This document shows positions 34,330 through 56,053 of a DNA stretch of 64,000 bases, piece after piece. The notes under the pieces are model-generated. The model was not told the DNA's origin. It did not search any database and was given only the letters and a program-made list of their open reading frames with translations. Where the stretch lies: positions 57,978-121,977 of the forward strand of contig NW_004797549.1 in the NCBI RefSeq assembly GCF_000002075.1. The letters run 5' to 3'. The first letter of the stretch is position 1; every line of letters starts with the position of its first letter. Source of the DNA: Aplysia californica. Its lineage: Eukaryota; Mollusca; Gastropoda; Aplysiida; Aplysiidae. A program made the position numbers and the translations under genes.

Positions 34330-34875
34330 AGGCTAACATTAACAGTAGATCTAGATATATATCTAGATTCTAGATCTAGTAGGCCTAAATAGATCTAGAA
34401 CGTTTGTTCACATCACAGAATTCTATAATTCTGTTATCACAGTGTAGAATTCTGTGGTTCAGGGTGAACGCTTCACTGGTTGGCCTAGGCTATAACGGTG
34501 AACGCCCACCGGGTGAGAATAGCCAAAAGACTCGCCTGCGCTATTCTCACCCAGGGTGAGAATAGAGGTGGCCTATATCTAAATCTAGAACGTTTGTTCA
34601 CAGCACAGAATTCTATAGTTCTGTTATCAGAGTGTAGAATTCTGTGGTTCAGGGTGAACGCTTCAGTGGTTGGCCTAGGCTATAACGGTGAACACCCACC
34701 GGGTGAGAATAGCCAAAAGACTCGCCTGCGCTATTCTCACCCGAGGGGTGAGAATAGAGGTGGCCGTGTGTGTAAAATGTCTAAGAAGTAATGGAGTTAG
34801 GCCAGGACCACTTCTCCCGAAGAGTGCCTAGACCAGTAGACCTAGATCTAGAATCTAGATCTAGACTGCTTGAAG
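34330..34875. repeat. CTAGATCTAGAT clusters
   Basis: Palindromic tagatctagat text at 34345-34395, 34575-34590 and 34845-34865. Similar clusters lie at 480-500, 35105-35120, 36755-36770, 59190-59215 and 59395-59435. Confidence 0.8.
34392..34770. repeat. ~190-base direct tandem duplication
   Basis: atctagaacgtttgttcaca begins near 34392 and again near 34583. Both copies run through gtgtagaattctgtggttca and gttggcctaggctataacgg to the hairpin module, with about 95% identity, so it is recent. Confidence 0.9.
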
Positions 34876-34999
34876 ATGAAAATAAAGAATAATTTAACAA
34901 TTATGAATCAATTTGACAGATTGATGAGATGAGATTGTCAGTGTCAGAACATGAATTCAGCGTCAGTCAGAATGATCCAAGCCCAAGCACGCACTGTTT

Positions 35000-36040
35000 A
35001 CAACTTAAAATTTAACCCTTACGACCCGAGGCCCTAGTATTCACCTTCAGTTGTTTATACTGTACAATATGCAGTTTATAAAACTTCTGTCATCATGTTT
35101 CATATAGATCTAGATCTATATGCCACTCAGAAGTTATAATCGCAGGATGTGACAGCGGACCAGTGTCGGTCTCGTCTACTTATTCGTGTGGAAAATGGAA
35201 GTACAGAAGTAAACATTATCGATATTTATTCGAAGAGTTTATCGAGTATTTTTGACTGCTTATTCTTTACAAGTTCACAATCTTTGGTTTCAGCAATGCA
35301 ATTATTACAAAAGAAATAATACTTTTTTTTATTATCGCGAGACCAGGCTTGTAGCCAACTTTGAAGAAAACATGAAATGTGTATTAATTTCCCACAATTT
35401 AATGATCCCATTATGTTCTGAGAGTAACAACATGAAAAGTCAGAGAAGCGCAGGGAAAAACAACCCATAGACATAGTTTAGTGACGATGGCGAATTATAA
35501 GTACTTGTACATGTATAGGGATAGAAAATGCCCAAAAGTAACGGGGAAGGGGGGGGGGGGAATCAAGTGTATAGACCTATAGACGTAATTACCAACGATA
35601 GATCGGTATGCTATTTGAAAAGCATGGTAAAAAAATAATACCGTTTCCTTTCTTTTTTCTGTGACACTGGGGGGGGGTTGAAGGGATGTACAACTCCTTT
35701 CAGACCATTTGTGTCTCTGTCATAACACGATCTGCTTCTGGTCTGTTGAACTTACGTTTCCAATTTTTTTTTCTTTTTTCCAAAAGTGGGGAAAGCGCCG
35801 CCGGCTGAAGTAAAATGATCAAAACAGATCTACGCATATTACATGTTAACCACAGGATTGAAGAATCGTATAGAAAAAGAAAATAACTACTTTTTACCTC
35901 GCACTTATTCTAGGATAGAACAATTTTGGAGGTCTATCAGTAAAACATAAATTATTAGATCTACATGTATATTAACATAAAACAGCAATTTATAGGACCA
36001 TAATTAATCGGTACTATAACAGTAAAAGTGTAACTTCCGG
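35000..36040. other. Intergenic, no feature recognised
   Basis: AT-rich, with poly-G runs at 35545-35560 and 35665-35680. A TTAACCCTTACGACCCG at 35013 looks like a lone piggyBac end. No exon seen. The EBAG9 first exon may lie here or in the cassettes before it. Confidence 0.4.
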
Positions 36041-36062
36041 AAATCAAAGACCTAGTTTACTG

Positions 36063-36075
36063 GTTGCTGGGCGAC
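36063..36075 (+). promoter_or_regulatory. RFX X-box upstream of LKAAEAR1
   Basis: GTTGCT G GGCGAC fits the RFX consensus RYYNYY N(1-3) RRNRAC at every position with a one-base spacer. It lies 71 bases before the LKAAEAR1 ATG. ETS-like ACTTCCGG (about 36032) and CCGGAAG (36075-36081) sites flank it. RFX factors drive cilium and sperm-flagellum genes, which suits this testis-linked family; that link is inference. Confidence 0.55.
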
Positions 36076-36094
36076 CGGAAGACGTAAGAAAAAG

Positions 36095-36106
36095 ATGGCA
36101 GGTTAG
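36095..36106 (+). other. Three-codon upstream reading frame
   Basis: ATG GCA GGT TAG lies about 40 bases before the LKAAEAR1 start. If the transcript begins upstream of it, it could lower translation. Confidence 0.3.
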
Positions 36107-36145
36107 TTCGTCGAGGAAACAACAATCACTGCCAGTTTCTTTAAA

Positions 36146-45932
<9,787 letters not shown>

Positions 45933-46413
45933 GATGTACATGTACAGATCTCAGACTCAAGAGTGTTTATTGTGTGTACATGTATATTTTTGTTAGCTAG
46001 GATATCAGTGCATGAATGTCCTTAGTTTCGTATTGTGTAAACAATGTGTCAGTGGCTAAGAAGATGCAATTGTACTGGCCTTTGAGTGTTTATTCTGTGT
46101 GCTTGTATTTCTAGCTAAGATGCCAGTATATGGATATACAGGTTTCGTCTTGTAAACAAGTGTTATGGACAAAAGGGTAGTTGTGCAACTGGTAAAGTTT
46201 GTCATGTGTACCTGTTTCTGGAGAAGATGTCAGTCAGTGTGGTGGCTTTTGAGTTTTATCAGGTTAAGGGGTGTACATAGGCTAAGAAGACACAGACAAA
46301 CTTGAAATTGGTAGTGTGTACATGTATTTTGTTTATAATTATGTGTGATTGGTTGAGTAACATAGCACAAATTTTGTTGTGTGTATTTGTGAGACTGGCT
46401 GTGCAGACTAGAC
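45933..46413 (+). other. Probable LKAAEAR1 3' UTR with loose repeats
   Basis: After the TAA, 'gtgtgtacatgtat' recurs about every 90-110 bases (45970, 46200 and 46315 regions) with 'gctaagaagat/agatgccag' between. It looks like a decayed minisatellite. Confidence 0.45.
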
Positions 46414-46673
46414 TAGTGCTGGGTGGTATCAGCAACATTGATTACCCGCAGTACTTTACTGACACAGGACCTTGAATACCGCCACTACTTAACGCTTGGT
46501 GTTGGCACCTTCCTAGTGCCAGTAAAGGAACGCTTGGTACTAGTACCTTCCCAGTATCGATATCTAAGGCCTAGTGCCAGAAATGAGACCGTCTATGGTA
46601 GTACCAGGAGTACACGCACAGGTCCTGTACCAATATGGGGAGTATTGTGATATGGGGTACCTGCCTAGCCCTA
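46414..46673. mobile_element. hAT-like MITE
   Basis: Left TAGTGCTGGGTGGTATC; right end on the minus strand TAGGGCTAGGCAGGTACC. 260 bases full of GGTACC/AGTACC text like the 22431 element. Flanking octamers GACTAGAC and GTGAAGAC agree at 5 of 8, a weak or decayed target duplication. Confidence 0.5.
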
Positions 46674-46919
46674 GTGAAGACCACAGGAAGCTTGCCATGT
46701 TGTTAACAACCTCAGTCCCAGCCCGTCGTCCTGATGGTCTCAATCGAATCTCACTAGAATTGGACCGGGATCAATCACACAACCCTCGATGGTCTCCAGA
46801 TTGGAGACGTTATGAGTGGAAAAAAAGTATGTTTATGAGTCACTTAATGTCGACATGACACTATTTGGTACCTCAAAGTAGAGGCAGTTGAGTTATTTCT
46901 GTTGGTTTTTATCACTTAA

Positions 46920-47213
46920 CCCTTTGAGCCTTTGCCACCGGTACACCCGTAAAACTTACCATATGCCTAGCCACCGGTGCATCGGTGAGCAAGACCCCCA
47001 TCCCCAACCAGGCCTGCCTGAGAAAAAAATACGTACAAAAAACAGTGTTTACTACACAAGACATTGACAATTTTGAAGATCGTTCTGAATTAGATGCTGG
47101 TATTGACAAGGACCACCCTGAGGGGGATATGGAATGTGATTCTGATGATCATATGAATGTCAGGAGCTCTGGCAGAGGGGCACGGTAACCTCAGGAGGTC
47201 AGCGCTCAAAAGG
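46920..47213 (+). mobile_element. piggyBac-like MITE with acidic N-terminal remnant
   Basis: TTAA at 46916-46919 and 47214-47217. Left CCCTTTGAGCCTTTGCC; right end on the minus strand CCTTTTGAGCGCTGACC. Inside, a + frame reads QDIDNFEDRSELDAGIDKDH then PEGDMECDSDDH, the acidic transposase N-terminus. The catalytic domain is absent. Confidence 0.7.
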
Positions 47214-47217
47214 TTAA

Positions 47218-48230
47218 ACATATTTTCATTTATATCATTGATTCATCAGCTCAACAAGGGAAAGAAGGGGAGAGTGAACCATTTTGTATATAAAATATAT
47301 ATTTTTAAAGATTTTTTTATAAATCACTGACACCTACTTTTCACTTCGTTGTAATTAAAAATCAGTTCACATCCACAAGCTTTCCCTTTTATGTGTTTCT
47401 TATATGACATGAATGTTTATTTGTGTAAGGTTTGTGAGCCAACAGAGAGAAATATTTAGCTTTTGTTGGAGTCTTATGGCCTTTGCAACACTAAATTAAT
47501 TATTTTCGATACAAATGAGGGGCTGAGATGCAAAACCCGCAACATTTATTTTAGCACTTTTGAAAAAATCAGCTTTTTTTAATGCTGCTATATGCCATGC
47601 GTTAAAAGAAGATTTTTTGGTGGCTTTTATGAAGTATGTGTTGGGTTTTGTCCGAAAACACTTTGTGTATCTGATAGCGGGTAACAATGTGCATTTATAA
47701 GTTTAAAAATCTCGATTTTTTTTCCAGAATGTCGCTTAGTGGGTTTTGCATCTCACCCCCTCAAATGCAGACACAGAGAAATAATCATGTAAAAGATTGC
47801 AAATGTTTTACACCCCCCCTGCAACGTAATTGGAGACTTTATGGTTAGAGCTCAGTGAGATCAGCTGTACTTCATCAAAATCAAAGGTACGGTATGCTCG
47901 GAGCTGCCAATTTTCCAGATAGATTCGGAAATCAGGATTATGAAATTGTTTGGTTTCTGTCCGACTTCAAGCCAATTATAGAGAAAATAGTCTAGATACA
48001 AGTCAAAATATAGTAGACGATATGATCTGTATATTTTGAATCCCCATGTGAGCACTTTCAAGGCATGTTGGCACCTCTGGTATATTGAAGAACACATTGA
48101 TAATTTCAAACAAAATCAACAAAATTGGGCATGTACTATGTACAGGTTATACATTGAATGCCCGACTTCACAAAGTAAGTTCTTTAGAAGTTCAGCGGGT
48201 AGAGGTTAGGGGCCATAAAGACTATATATT
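47218..48230. other. Intergenic, nothing recognised
   Basis: AT-rich, no significant frame, no TIR pair found. Confidence 0.4.
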
Positions 48231-48233
48231 ATA

Positions 48234-49173
48234 CTTTGGAAACCATATATAACAGGCCCGGTAATAACAGGGATCCGGTAATAACAGGGATTTTTAAATC
48301 CCCGTTTTTTTCCTACTCTTTGTCTCTATTAAAAATTATCGGCAATAACAGGGCATCATCGGAGCCCAACCGGTTATAGCAGGGACAAAGGCTCGATAAC
48401 AATGTGTAAAAAGTAAGAGAGAGAGAGTAATGCAGTGATGGGAGAAGCCCATGAAAGCCATGCCACTGCAAGTGCAAGCACACACAGCGTGTGAAGCTAG
48501 AGAGGGCTGCGGGCGGTGTGCAGCAGACCTCGATCTAGCCAGAAACCTAGCAACACGCACGCGTAATGTGTCATGCGCAGGCCTGCCGCAGGCACACACA
48601 CATGCACCACACCACACTGTGACTGTTCACTAACAATAACAACAGCACATGTGAAGATCTAGCTTAACGCTCTCTTTGGACGACCGGTCGGCCTAGATCT
48701 AAGCCTACTTCTTTCATTATGGCCACCAACGATGTCAGGTGCTAGAGAAAATGCCTTTCAATGGACAAAATATACTAAATAATCCATGCTGTTGACAAAA
48801 AGCAAGCTCCACTGGCACAGATTTGTCGTCAGTGTGTGTCGATACACACCATTATCAAGGATAGAGAGAAGACAGTGGCAGCATACTCAAATGGAAAGTA
48901 TGCTCAGGATCGAAAGAAGATGAGACTACCCGATGCAGATGCTGTGGGTGGACCAAGCTCTTCTGATGTGGTTATAGGAGGCAAGGAGAAAGTTGGTGCC
49001 AAAACCCCTGTTCATGGGTACTTGTGGCAAGGGAAACTACCCATGAATAGGTACAGCTGGATTAGTCCACAAATGCTTATTTTCCTTGCATTTCTGATTT
49101 TATTTTACAGGGATCAGATATAACAGGACTTTTTCTCTACTCCCATCATCCCTGTTATATCAGGTTTCCACTG
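48234..49173 (+). mobile_element. Tigger/pogo element reduced to its DNA-binding part
   Basis: TA at 48232-48233 and 49174-49175. The left CTTTGGAAACCATATATAAC and the minus-strand right CAGTGGAAACCTGATATAAC are inverted copies, with 'ataacaggga' repeats behind them. Around 48765-48960 a + frame gives KKQAPLAQICRQC, VSIHTIIKDREKTVAAYSNG, KYAQDRKKMRLPD, which matches the CENP-B/Tigger N-terminal helix-turn-helix. The DDE region is deleted. 940 bases in all. Confidence 0.7.
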
Positions 49174-49237
<64 letters not shown>

Positions 49238-49240
49238 TAT

Positions 49241-49275
<35 letters not shown>

Positions 49276-49276
49276 T
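49174..49276. repeat. (AT)n/(TAGA)n microsatellite
   Basis: About 60 bases of AT followed by TAGA units, directly at the right TA of the Tigger relic. Confidence 0.95.
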
Positions 49277-50235
49277 AATATAAGTAAGCAAAGTGCATCT
49301 CTGATAGGACAAAGTGTTCGGAGGGCAATGAAAACCCTCCAGAAAAAAAACGAAGTAGATAAATATCCCATTGAGGATACAAACCATTGTACCTGTAATC
49401 CATGATGCATCAACCCGTCCGAAAATCCCCCCCCCCCCCAATAAACAAATAAAAAACAACACCCAAAAATGAAGAAAACAACAACAAAGGCAAGATGAGA
49501 TTATACACACCAGTTTACTTATACTTCATTAAAATAGACATGAGTTGTGCAACAAACACACTACTCTTCAGCAAAGAAGGTACTCACAGTGAGGGCAGAG
49601 ACGTGTGAAGAACATCAGAGCCACCCTCACTCGCCCTCATCTCAGTCACAAGGAAATCTGTTAATGCAACACACACAGACACTCAACACAGCTGTTATTA
49701 TTACTGGGGTGGAAATAGTGGATGCTCATTTTGTGATGCGAAGTAATGTGTTATTACTTACCCTCTAAAGCAGGGTCAAATTCAAATGTAGTCACTCTTT
49801 TTTCAAAAATCATATTTTTTCCAAAAACCACAATATATCTAAACAGTTACGGCCGGTCTGCAGACAACATCTTTTTCAAACAAACGCGTACATTCAGACA
49901 GGGTCAGTGTAGAGAAGCATTATGATTTTATAACACACATGCTAGGACTGTGCAGATGAAAGTAAGAGTAACCACATGAAAATTATGTTCATCCATTAAC
50001 ATAATAAAACAAAAAGAAAGACATATATTCTCAAGATTTTACATGTCAACAACATTTTTAACCACTCGTATTCACACCTGTGAGTATAAATTTCTTTCTG
50101 GCAAAAATGAACTCATCTAAGAAACATACACGATTCTATTTTTCACATCAGTTGGTGAACAAATAGACAAAGTAGGGAATAATTTGTTTGTTTGTAACAG
50201 AGAGCTACATCAACACGATGGTCATCTACTGCAAG

Positions 50236-50312
50236 GAGAAACAACAGAAGAAAAAAAATGAAGTAGGTCCTACCTACCTACTTACCTACCTACCTACCTA
50301 CCAGTGGTGCTT
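50236..50312 (+). repeat. Family B copy with expanded (CCTA)n
   Basis: gaagtaggtcctacctacct, then about eight ccta/ctta units, then accagtggtgcttcaaa. The normal family text is aagtaggacctaccagtggt, so the tetranucleotide grew inside the repeat. Confidence 0.55.
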
Positions 50313-50329
50313 CAAAGTATGCTGTTCGT

Positions 50330-50392
50330 AAGGTAAGTGTTTTACGGCGCTTACAACCGCCAAAGGTCATAAATCATATGAGCACAAGGCAT
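50330..50392 (+). repeat. Family A head fragment
   Basis: aagtgttttacggcgcttac then aaccgccaaaggtcataaat and catatgagcac. Confidence 0.55.
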
Positions 50393-50496
50393 GCTGTTGA
50401 ATCATCAGTATCACAGTCAAGTCAATGGTAAGATCGGATTCAATTTTTGGTTTCCTCTTGAAAGCGCCTTTTCAATTTCTTTTCAGTAGTTTGAGT

Positions 50497-50575
50497 AAGG
50501 ACAAGCACATGGGCACGATAATGGGCATTCGGCGTGAGGGAAAAAAAACCAAGATACAGAAATAATTGAGGGTTA
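50497..50575 (+). repeat. Family B fragment
   Basis: gcacatgggcacgataatgg then gcattcggcgtgagggaaa. Confidence 0.45.
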
Positions 50576-50579
50576 GAAT

Positions 50580-51900
50580 GTAAATTAAATCCAACCTCGT
50601 AAGGAATGCCTTAAAAAACCCTGCTTTTCATTAAATCATGTAAACGATAAACAAATTCATGGGAAATGCAGAACTAAATAAACTAAGAAGACTAGAATAT
50701 GTAGATTTTAACACAAACTGTGGCAAGACCTTCTGCTTTGTCCACTCCACACTAACAAAAATAATTCTCATAAATGCTTAATACCCTAACACAATATTTA
50801 GATCCTTTAGGGAGCAGTAACAAACACAAATGTTGTCAAAGTTATAAAAGATATTTTAAAAACAATTGCAACAGTTGTTTCAACAATAAAATAAACTAAT
50901 AAAGAACAGAACTCCTTGTATTATAGCAATAAATCTCAACAGAGAAACAGAAAAAGGAACTGTAACGCCCTGTGTATGTTCCTTGTTTTATGGCAGTCTG
51001 ACATTGCACTTCAAAACATGGAGAAAAACAAACATTTTTTGATAAACAGATGCTCGGCACTGCCACAGATGTAAATGACAACAGTGTTTCTGTGGTTCAC
51101 AACACAGGGAAAGTCACTTTAATAGTTTGAGTTTCAGAAAAGCACACTAACACATCAATGGCAGGCTGCCCATCCATCAGCATATATGCTTTAGTACTCA
51201 ACAATTTAAAATTGAGTAATGTGGCTTAAAAATTGGTAATATGACTGTGGATAGTTTTCTTTCTTGGGGTGTCAAGGACAGGGGCTCTAGTCCAGTATAG
51301 TATAAATACTATAAATGTAATGTAAACAAGGGTGTGGCGCAAATAGAGGTCTTGGCTGGCTCGTGGTTGTCGATTTTTTTTTATAGCGAAAAAAAAAAAC
51401 AGGAAGGGGGCGGGTTACTGCTTGCAAACACAAAAGAAAGCAGAATGCTTTACAAGCCTTTGATCCTGATTGAGTATTATAACACATACCACACACCCAC
51501 CGCAGCTGATTGTTTCAAGTTTCAAACAATGATCCTATTTTTTTTTTTTTAGAATTCTCCCATTGGCCGGGGCCATAACCCACAACAGAAAAGGACAGGA
51601 ATTTTCTCACACCTTGAACTTGTCAGCCTACCTAATGTTCGCTTACTCCTATCCTGGCTTTAGCACTTCTACTAAAGTCTCATGCTTTTCTAAGGGCGAA
51701 GTAAGACAACCGCACGTGACATTAACACAGAGACTGTCCGGGTCTGAAGGTTTTTCTCCCCTTTTACACCAGGAAGGCTGGCAGTGGGTTGGGGTAGCCA
51801 ACATCTTTTTAAAAAATCTGAATCTGAGATATTACGACCGTATTTTCATAAAATTGAATAAACATCGTAACAATTCCGCCAGATTCGTAATGATGGGCAG
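50580..51900. other. Intergenic, nothing firm
   Basis: AT-rich. The open frame 51563-51919 has no known domain. No gene is claimed. Confidence 0.35.
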
Positions 51901-51924
51901 CCCTGCAACTGTCAAATAGTACTT

Positions 51925-52005
51925 AGGAAAAAAAGCAAGAAGGACAAGACAAGAACAGAAGGTGAAAGAATAAAGAAGTAGGATCTACCAGATTGTGGAG
52001 GGCTC
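51925..52005 (+). repeat. Family B fragment, degenerate
   Basis: aaaaagcaagaaggacaaga then agaataaagaagtaggatct and accagattgtggagggc. Confidence 0.4.
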
Positions 52006-52352
52006 TTTTAAAACTTTTTTCCCCTCTTCACCTTGGTCACCCTGTATTCAGTTTGAACTTAAAAAACATAACAACACACATCAAACAATGCGTGATGCAT
52101 TCCAACACCCATAAGGGAAAACAAAACAAAAAGTTGTGATGAAAAAATGTTCACAAAGGAAAAAAAAATCCGAGAGGTATGTGAGCTTGCAATATTCACT
52201 TTACTTGTGACCTGAGGGACAGTTAATTCAAGGTATCACACATGATGACAAGGGGCATACAATTCACAGATGTGTGACGACTAGAACTACAATACTAAAC
52301 ACATGTTGAAACTAGTCAACAAATTATATTCCCAACATTTTTTCCCAATAGA

Positions 52353-52552
52353 TTAAAAATTTATGGCAAACACCAATTCTCTATGTCAAAGATATTATTT
52401 CTTAATTTGTTTCAAATAGGTTAAAAATTTATAGCAAACACCAGCTCTTTATTTCAAAGATATTGTTTCTTAACTTGTTTCAAATATGTTAAAAATTTAT
52501 AGCAAACACCATTTCTTTATTTCAAAGATAGATATTGTTTCTCAATTTGTAA
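52353..52552. repeat. Three tandem ~66-70-base units
   Basis: ttaaaaatttatagcaaaca then ccatttctttatttcaaaga and tattgtttcttaatttg, three times with few changes. Confidence 0.9.
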
Positions 52553-52574
52553 TTTTCTAAAATTATATTTCTAT

Positions 52575-52690
52575 CAACATAATTTAGATCATTTAGAAGG
52601 TCGGCTGCTTCCACCCTGAAGACAGCATGGAAATACTGGACAAAATAACTCCCTCGCCAATTGGGAATTAAATTCACACTATCCATCTGT
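52575..52690 (-). repeat. tRNA-derived SINE (family S), partial
   Basis: cataatttagatcatttaga then aggtcggctgcttccaccct, gggaattaaattcacac at the other end, a decayed B box. Confidence 0.5.
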
Positions 52691-53019
52691 ATGCGATGAC
52701 ACTGGTTTGTGGGGATGGAATAAAGAAAACTGATAGCTCCAAAACTGAGTCAAACACTCCTCTAACATACGAATGAATGGAACCTTAAAGCTATTAAACA
52801 AGATGTTGGATATAACTAAACTACCGCTGACCGATGCCTGCAAATACCACTGACCACTGTAGTCCACATCCCATGACCTTTTGATCCCTTTTCAATGCTG
52901 GAGGTCATTAATTTAACTCAAGTATTGACCTCCATCTCAGACAAGACAAAGCAATGAGTTGAAAACCATGAAATATCACCAGCTGATCAGCATCCATGTT
53001 TCAAACCAGAGTGATGAAC

Positions 53020-53112
53020 ATCATATAATAATATAGTGTAAAGCGCATAGAGCCTGCTGTTGAGCGGGGATATGCGCTATACAAATGCTATCTATTATTA
53101 TTATTATTTATT
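53020..53112 (+). repeat. Family N SINE tail
   Basis: gtaaagcgcatagagcctgc then tgttgagcggggatatgcgc, tatacaaatgctatctatta and (TTA)n. Confidence 0.7.
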
Positions 53113-53594
53113 ATAGTCCAGAAAAATAACACCAGGGCTAAAGTTGTGCTTCAATTCCACCCTCAGTCTAAAATTACAAAAGAAATTGAAATGAACAGTA
53201 CAAAAGTGTTAATTCCAGTTCACAACGTTCTCATGAAGACGCGAGTCAAAAGCCAACACAATAGTAATATTATGGCAATATCTGCAGACAAGAGCTACAG
53301 CCATGGACCGGTATGACTGCAATGACCACCATGTGAGGGTGTGCAATGATTAGAGAAAAATTCACTAGGTCGATGGAGGAATTTAGGAAATGTATTAACT
53401 GCAAATACATAAAAGAGGGAAAGGAAAGAAATAAAATCTACTAGAAGCGACTTCTAATCATGCGAACACAACGTTGAAAATCAAAGAGTTTGCAATAAAA
53501 GTAGGAAAAAGAGAGAAACACTTCAAACAAATACTTGCCATTTTAGGTCTAAAAAAGGCAATGTACTTGATAAGACTGAAACAACCGAGATCAA

Positions 53595-53640
53595 GATAAA
53601 GTAAAGAAGGACCTACTGGTGATACCTTCCAAAAATCTGT
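53595..53640 (+). repeat. Family B end fragment
   Basis: agtaaagaaggacctactgg then tgataccttcc. Confidence 0.4.
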
Positions 53641-53750
53641 TCCAAGAAAAATAAAGGTTACTACAAAAATCCCTACTTTTAACAATGAGTAGACCACTTC
53701 AGCAAACGAATGTTCTGTTTCTTACTTCAAGAAGAGAAAATAGTTTGTTT

Positions 53751-53922
53751 AGTTTTAGTTACAAGTTTTACTGCACTTGCAACACAGACAGGTAGGTCTT
53801 ATCAGTTCCAAAGATTTAGAAGTCTGTAACATACAAAGAAATGAAGGACAGAAGAAGACGACAGATGTTTAATAAGAAAGAAGGAGCAAACAAGACCAGA
53901 GCTCCTGTCAACAACCCATGAA
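53751..53922 (+). repeat. Family A repeat
   Basis: gttttagttacaagttttac to cagagctcctgtcaacaacc then catg. Complete but diverged. Confidence 0.65.
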
Positions 53923-54525
53923 AAAAGAATTGTGAGGGAAGATCCACACTGAAACAGTTGGATTTTAAACAGAAAGGTTGGTGAATACCCACTTCAGATC
54001 AATTCTCTCCCCCCCCCCAAAATATGCACCCTATACAGACCATAAAAATCAGCCTGATGCATCCAGCAATCTCACAAAAAAAGACAAGTCTGGCTGTTGC
54101 CCTGGACCCATGGGCACCTCTATGTACAGATGGTCACCATTTTGATCTTCACTGCAGAATTCACTGCACTATATGTACAGACCTAAACATAGTAACAAAA
54201 ATATAATGTTGCTCGTAAACAAAGTGTGGTGAAAATTAAAAAACCTAAGGACAGTAGCAAAGTGTCTATTGTAAACAATAACTGAGGAAAGGGGGGGGGG
54301 GTAAATAAAGCTGAGGATTGTTTAAAAAAATATTAATCTAAAACAACGGACACAAAAAAATTTACCCTGTTTCGTTTCAACAAACACATAAAAAGTATTT
54401 TCAGCCAGCCTTCCTTTTAATAACAATTGAGTTTTTGGAAATGTTCATTCTCATCACTCCCCCCTCTCACGCAGAGATGCTCACATTGCAGGAGGGAGAA
54501 AGAGAGTTAGTTTGAGCAAAGAGAA

Positions 54526-54650
54526 CCACATTGGCACAGTAATCATCGTTCGGTGTTATGGGGGAAAAAGCAAGACAGACAGACAGACAGACACAACAGA
54601 GGGAAAGAAAAGAAGTAGGAACTACTAGGGTATCCTCCAACCACCTGGAT
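54526..54650 (+). repeat. Family B repeat, full length
   Basis: ggcacagtaatcatcgttcg, (gaca)n, acaacagagggaaagaaaag, aagtaggaactactagggta, tcctccaaccacctgg. A good + orientation model. Confidence 0.65.
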
Positions 54651-54839
54651 CTAGAGAGATAGTTGGGGAAAAAAAGTAGAGAGGGCAGGAAAGTGGGAAA
54701 ACTGATACACACCAGGCTATGGCATCTTGTTGGGAGATTTTTGACACCTCAAGACACTGGTTTTTTGTTGTTTTTTTAATTGATTGGATAAATTTTACTC
54801 CCATTTGAACTCAACTCAAATCATTTTAGAGGCAGAATG

Positions 54840-55167
54840 CTTCAAATCTTGTTAGACCTAACCCACACAAAGAGGAATACAAAGTGGGCCTGACGTTGTG
54901 TCCTTGGGAAAAGCATTTTGCATGAATTTTCCTCACTTCACCCAGGTGGTAATGGGTACCTGGCCATAGACAGTGAAAGATCTTGTCAGTATGTTAGTGT
55001 TTTAGCGCCTATAAAAGGCTATTTGCACAGTATGCTTCCCAGGAAGTTCAGGTTGTTTCAGAATGCTCTCAGGTCTGCTGGGGTAATAGAATAGATTGTG
55101 AAGCGCATAGAGCTTGCTGTTGAGTGGGGATTTGCGCTATACAAATGCTGTCTATTATTACTATTAT
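54840..55167 (+). repeat. Family N SINE, best full-length copy
   Basis: Central text gacgttgtgtccttgggaaa then agcattttgca, and cctcacttcacccag, resembles the conserved central domain shared by V/Deu/Nin-type SINEs (from memory). The 3' part reads ctggggtaatagaatagatt, gcgcatagagcttgctgttg, gcgctatacaaatgctgtct, then (ATT)n. The tail is the one shared by the copies at 7725, 17325, 27380 and 53020. Confidence 0.7.
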
Positions 55168-55767
55168 TATTAATACAACATCCCAGAAGAAAGAGAGATG
55201 CTCGATAGAGTAACTTCTTCACGCAATCTCAAGATACTGGGAAATCTAGAGAGAGCCCCCAGTGCCTCTCCTGCTACAAAAAAAGAAAAATCAAAGGTCA
55301 CATCACAATCACAATTTGTGGTCACAGAGCAACCTTCAGCTCTACATTCTACGTATATTCTACCGAGCCTAACACTTCTTTTAACAAATAGCAATAAACA
55401 TATGAATAAGAAACAGAAGAAATATCTGTGCAAGTAAAAAGATACCCGTTTATACATAAATGCACAAAATCTGTCTAATGCTTAATCAGAGAATCTGTCA
55501 CTTCAAACAAAAGCATAAATAAAGATAAAGGTCCCAGAAAAACTAAAGGTAGCTGCTTTTCAAGAAGCAATCATTTGTGGTTTCATTACAAAACAAAAAG
55601 ATAAATAAATATAATTTTTTTTTAAAAACAAAAACCTGTCACCAGAAAAAAACCCTGAAGAGGAGAGAACAGATCAACAAATTTGTTACATGTTTTTGTT
55701 CAGTCACACCAGCCACAGATAGCAATAACAACGAACGCCCGAGGGGCAGGTGTACGTGTGGGAGGAA

Positions 55768-55877
55768 AGAGAAGCACATCGACACAATACCAGTACTTTA
55801 GGGCAGGTAAAAAGTAAGATCGACAGACAGAACAGAGGGAAAGAAAAGAAGGACCTAAAGCAGTACTCTCCAACCAA
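55768..55877 (+). repeat. Family B repeat
   Basis: agcacatcgacacaatacca, gacagacagaacagagggaa, agaagaaggacctaaagc-type text and ctctccaacca. Confidence 0.55.
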
Positions 55878-56053
55878 TCCCTGTTTTGTTTGGATGCTCA
55901 AATCATAGTGGCCACAGATAATGGAGAAAATGTTCGGGCGATGGTCAGGACTTGACATGAAAGCAACATGATATAAAAAAGAATAAAGACACCTCAAAAA
56001 CAAAATCTTTATCACAACGAAGCAACTCTTTTTTTGTTTGAGTAAAAAAATGC

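Larger units (their letters stand above)
33785..34770. repeat. GGTGAGAATAG / CTATTCTCACC inverted-repeat modules
   Basis: Three modules pair GGGTGAGAATAG with CTATTCTCACCC: near 33786-33860, 34510-34570 and 34700-34760. Each can form a hairpin of about 60-80 bases. Two of the three belong to the ~190-base duplication listed at 34392-34770. Confidence 0.75.

Noticed and set aside
35011-35030. Lone piggyBac-type end TTAACCCTTACGACCCG
   Set aside because: No partner end or coding remnant within several kilobases, so not listed as an element.
49114-49510. Ile/Tyr-repeat frames
   Set aside because: They come from the AT/TAGA microsatellite.
51563-51919. 118-codon frame with KGEVRQPHVTL-like text
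   Set aside because: No recognisable family; flanks are repeats; kept only as unassigned intergenic sequence.
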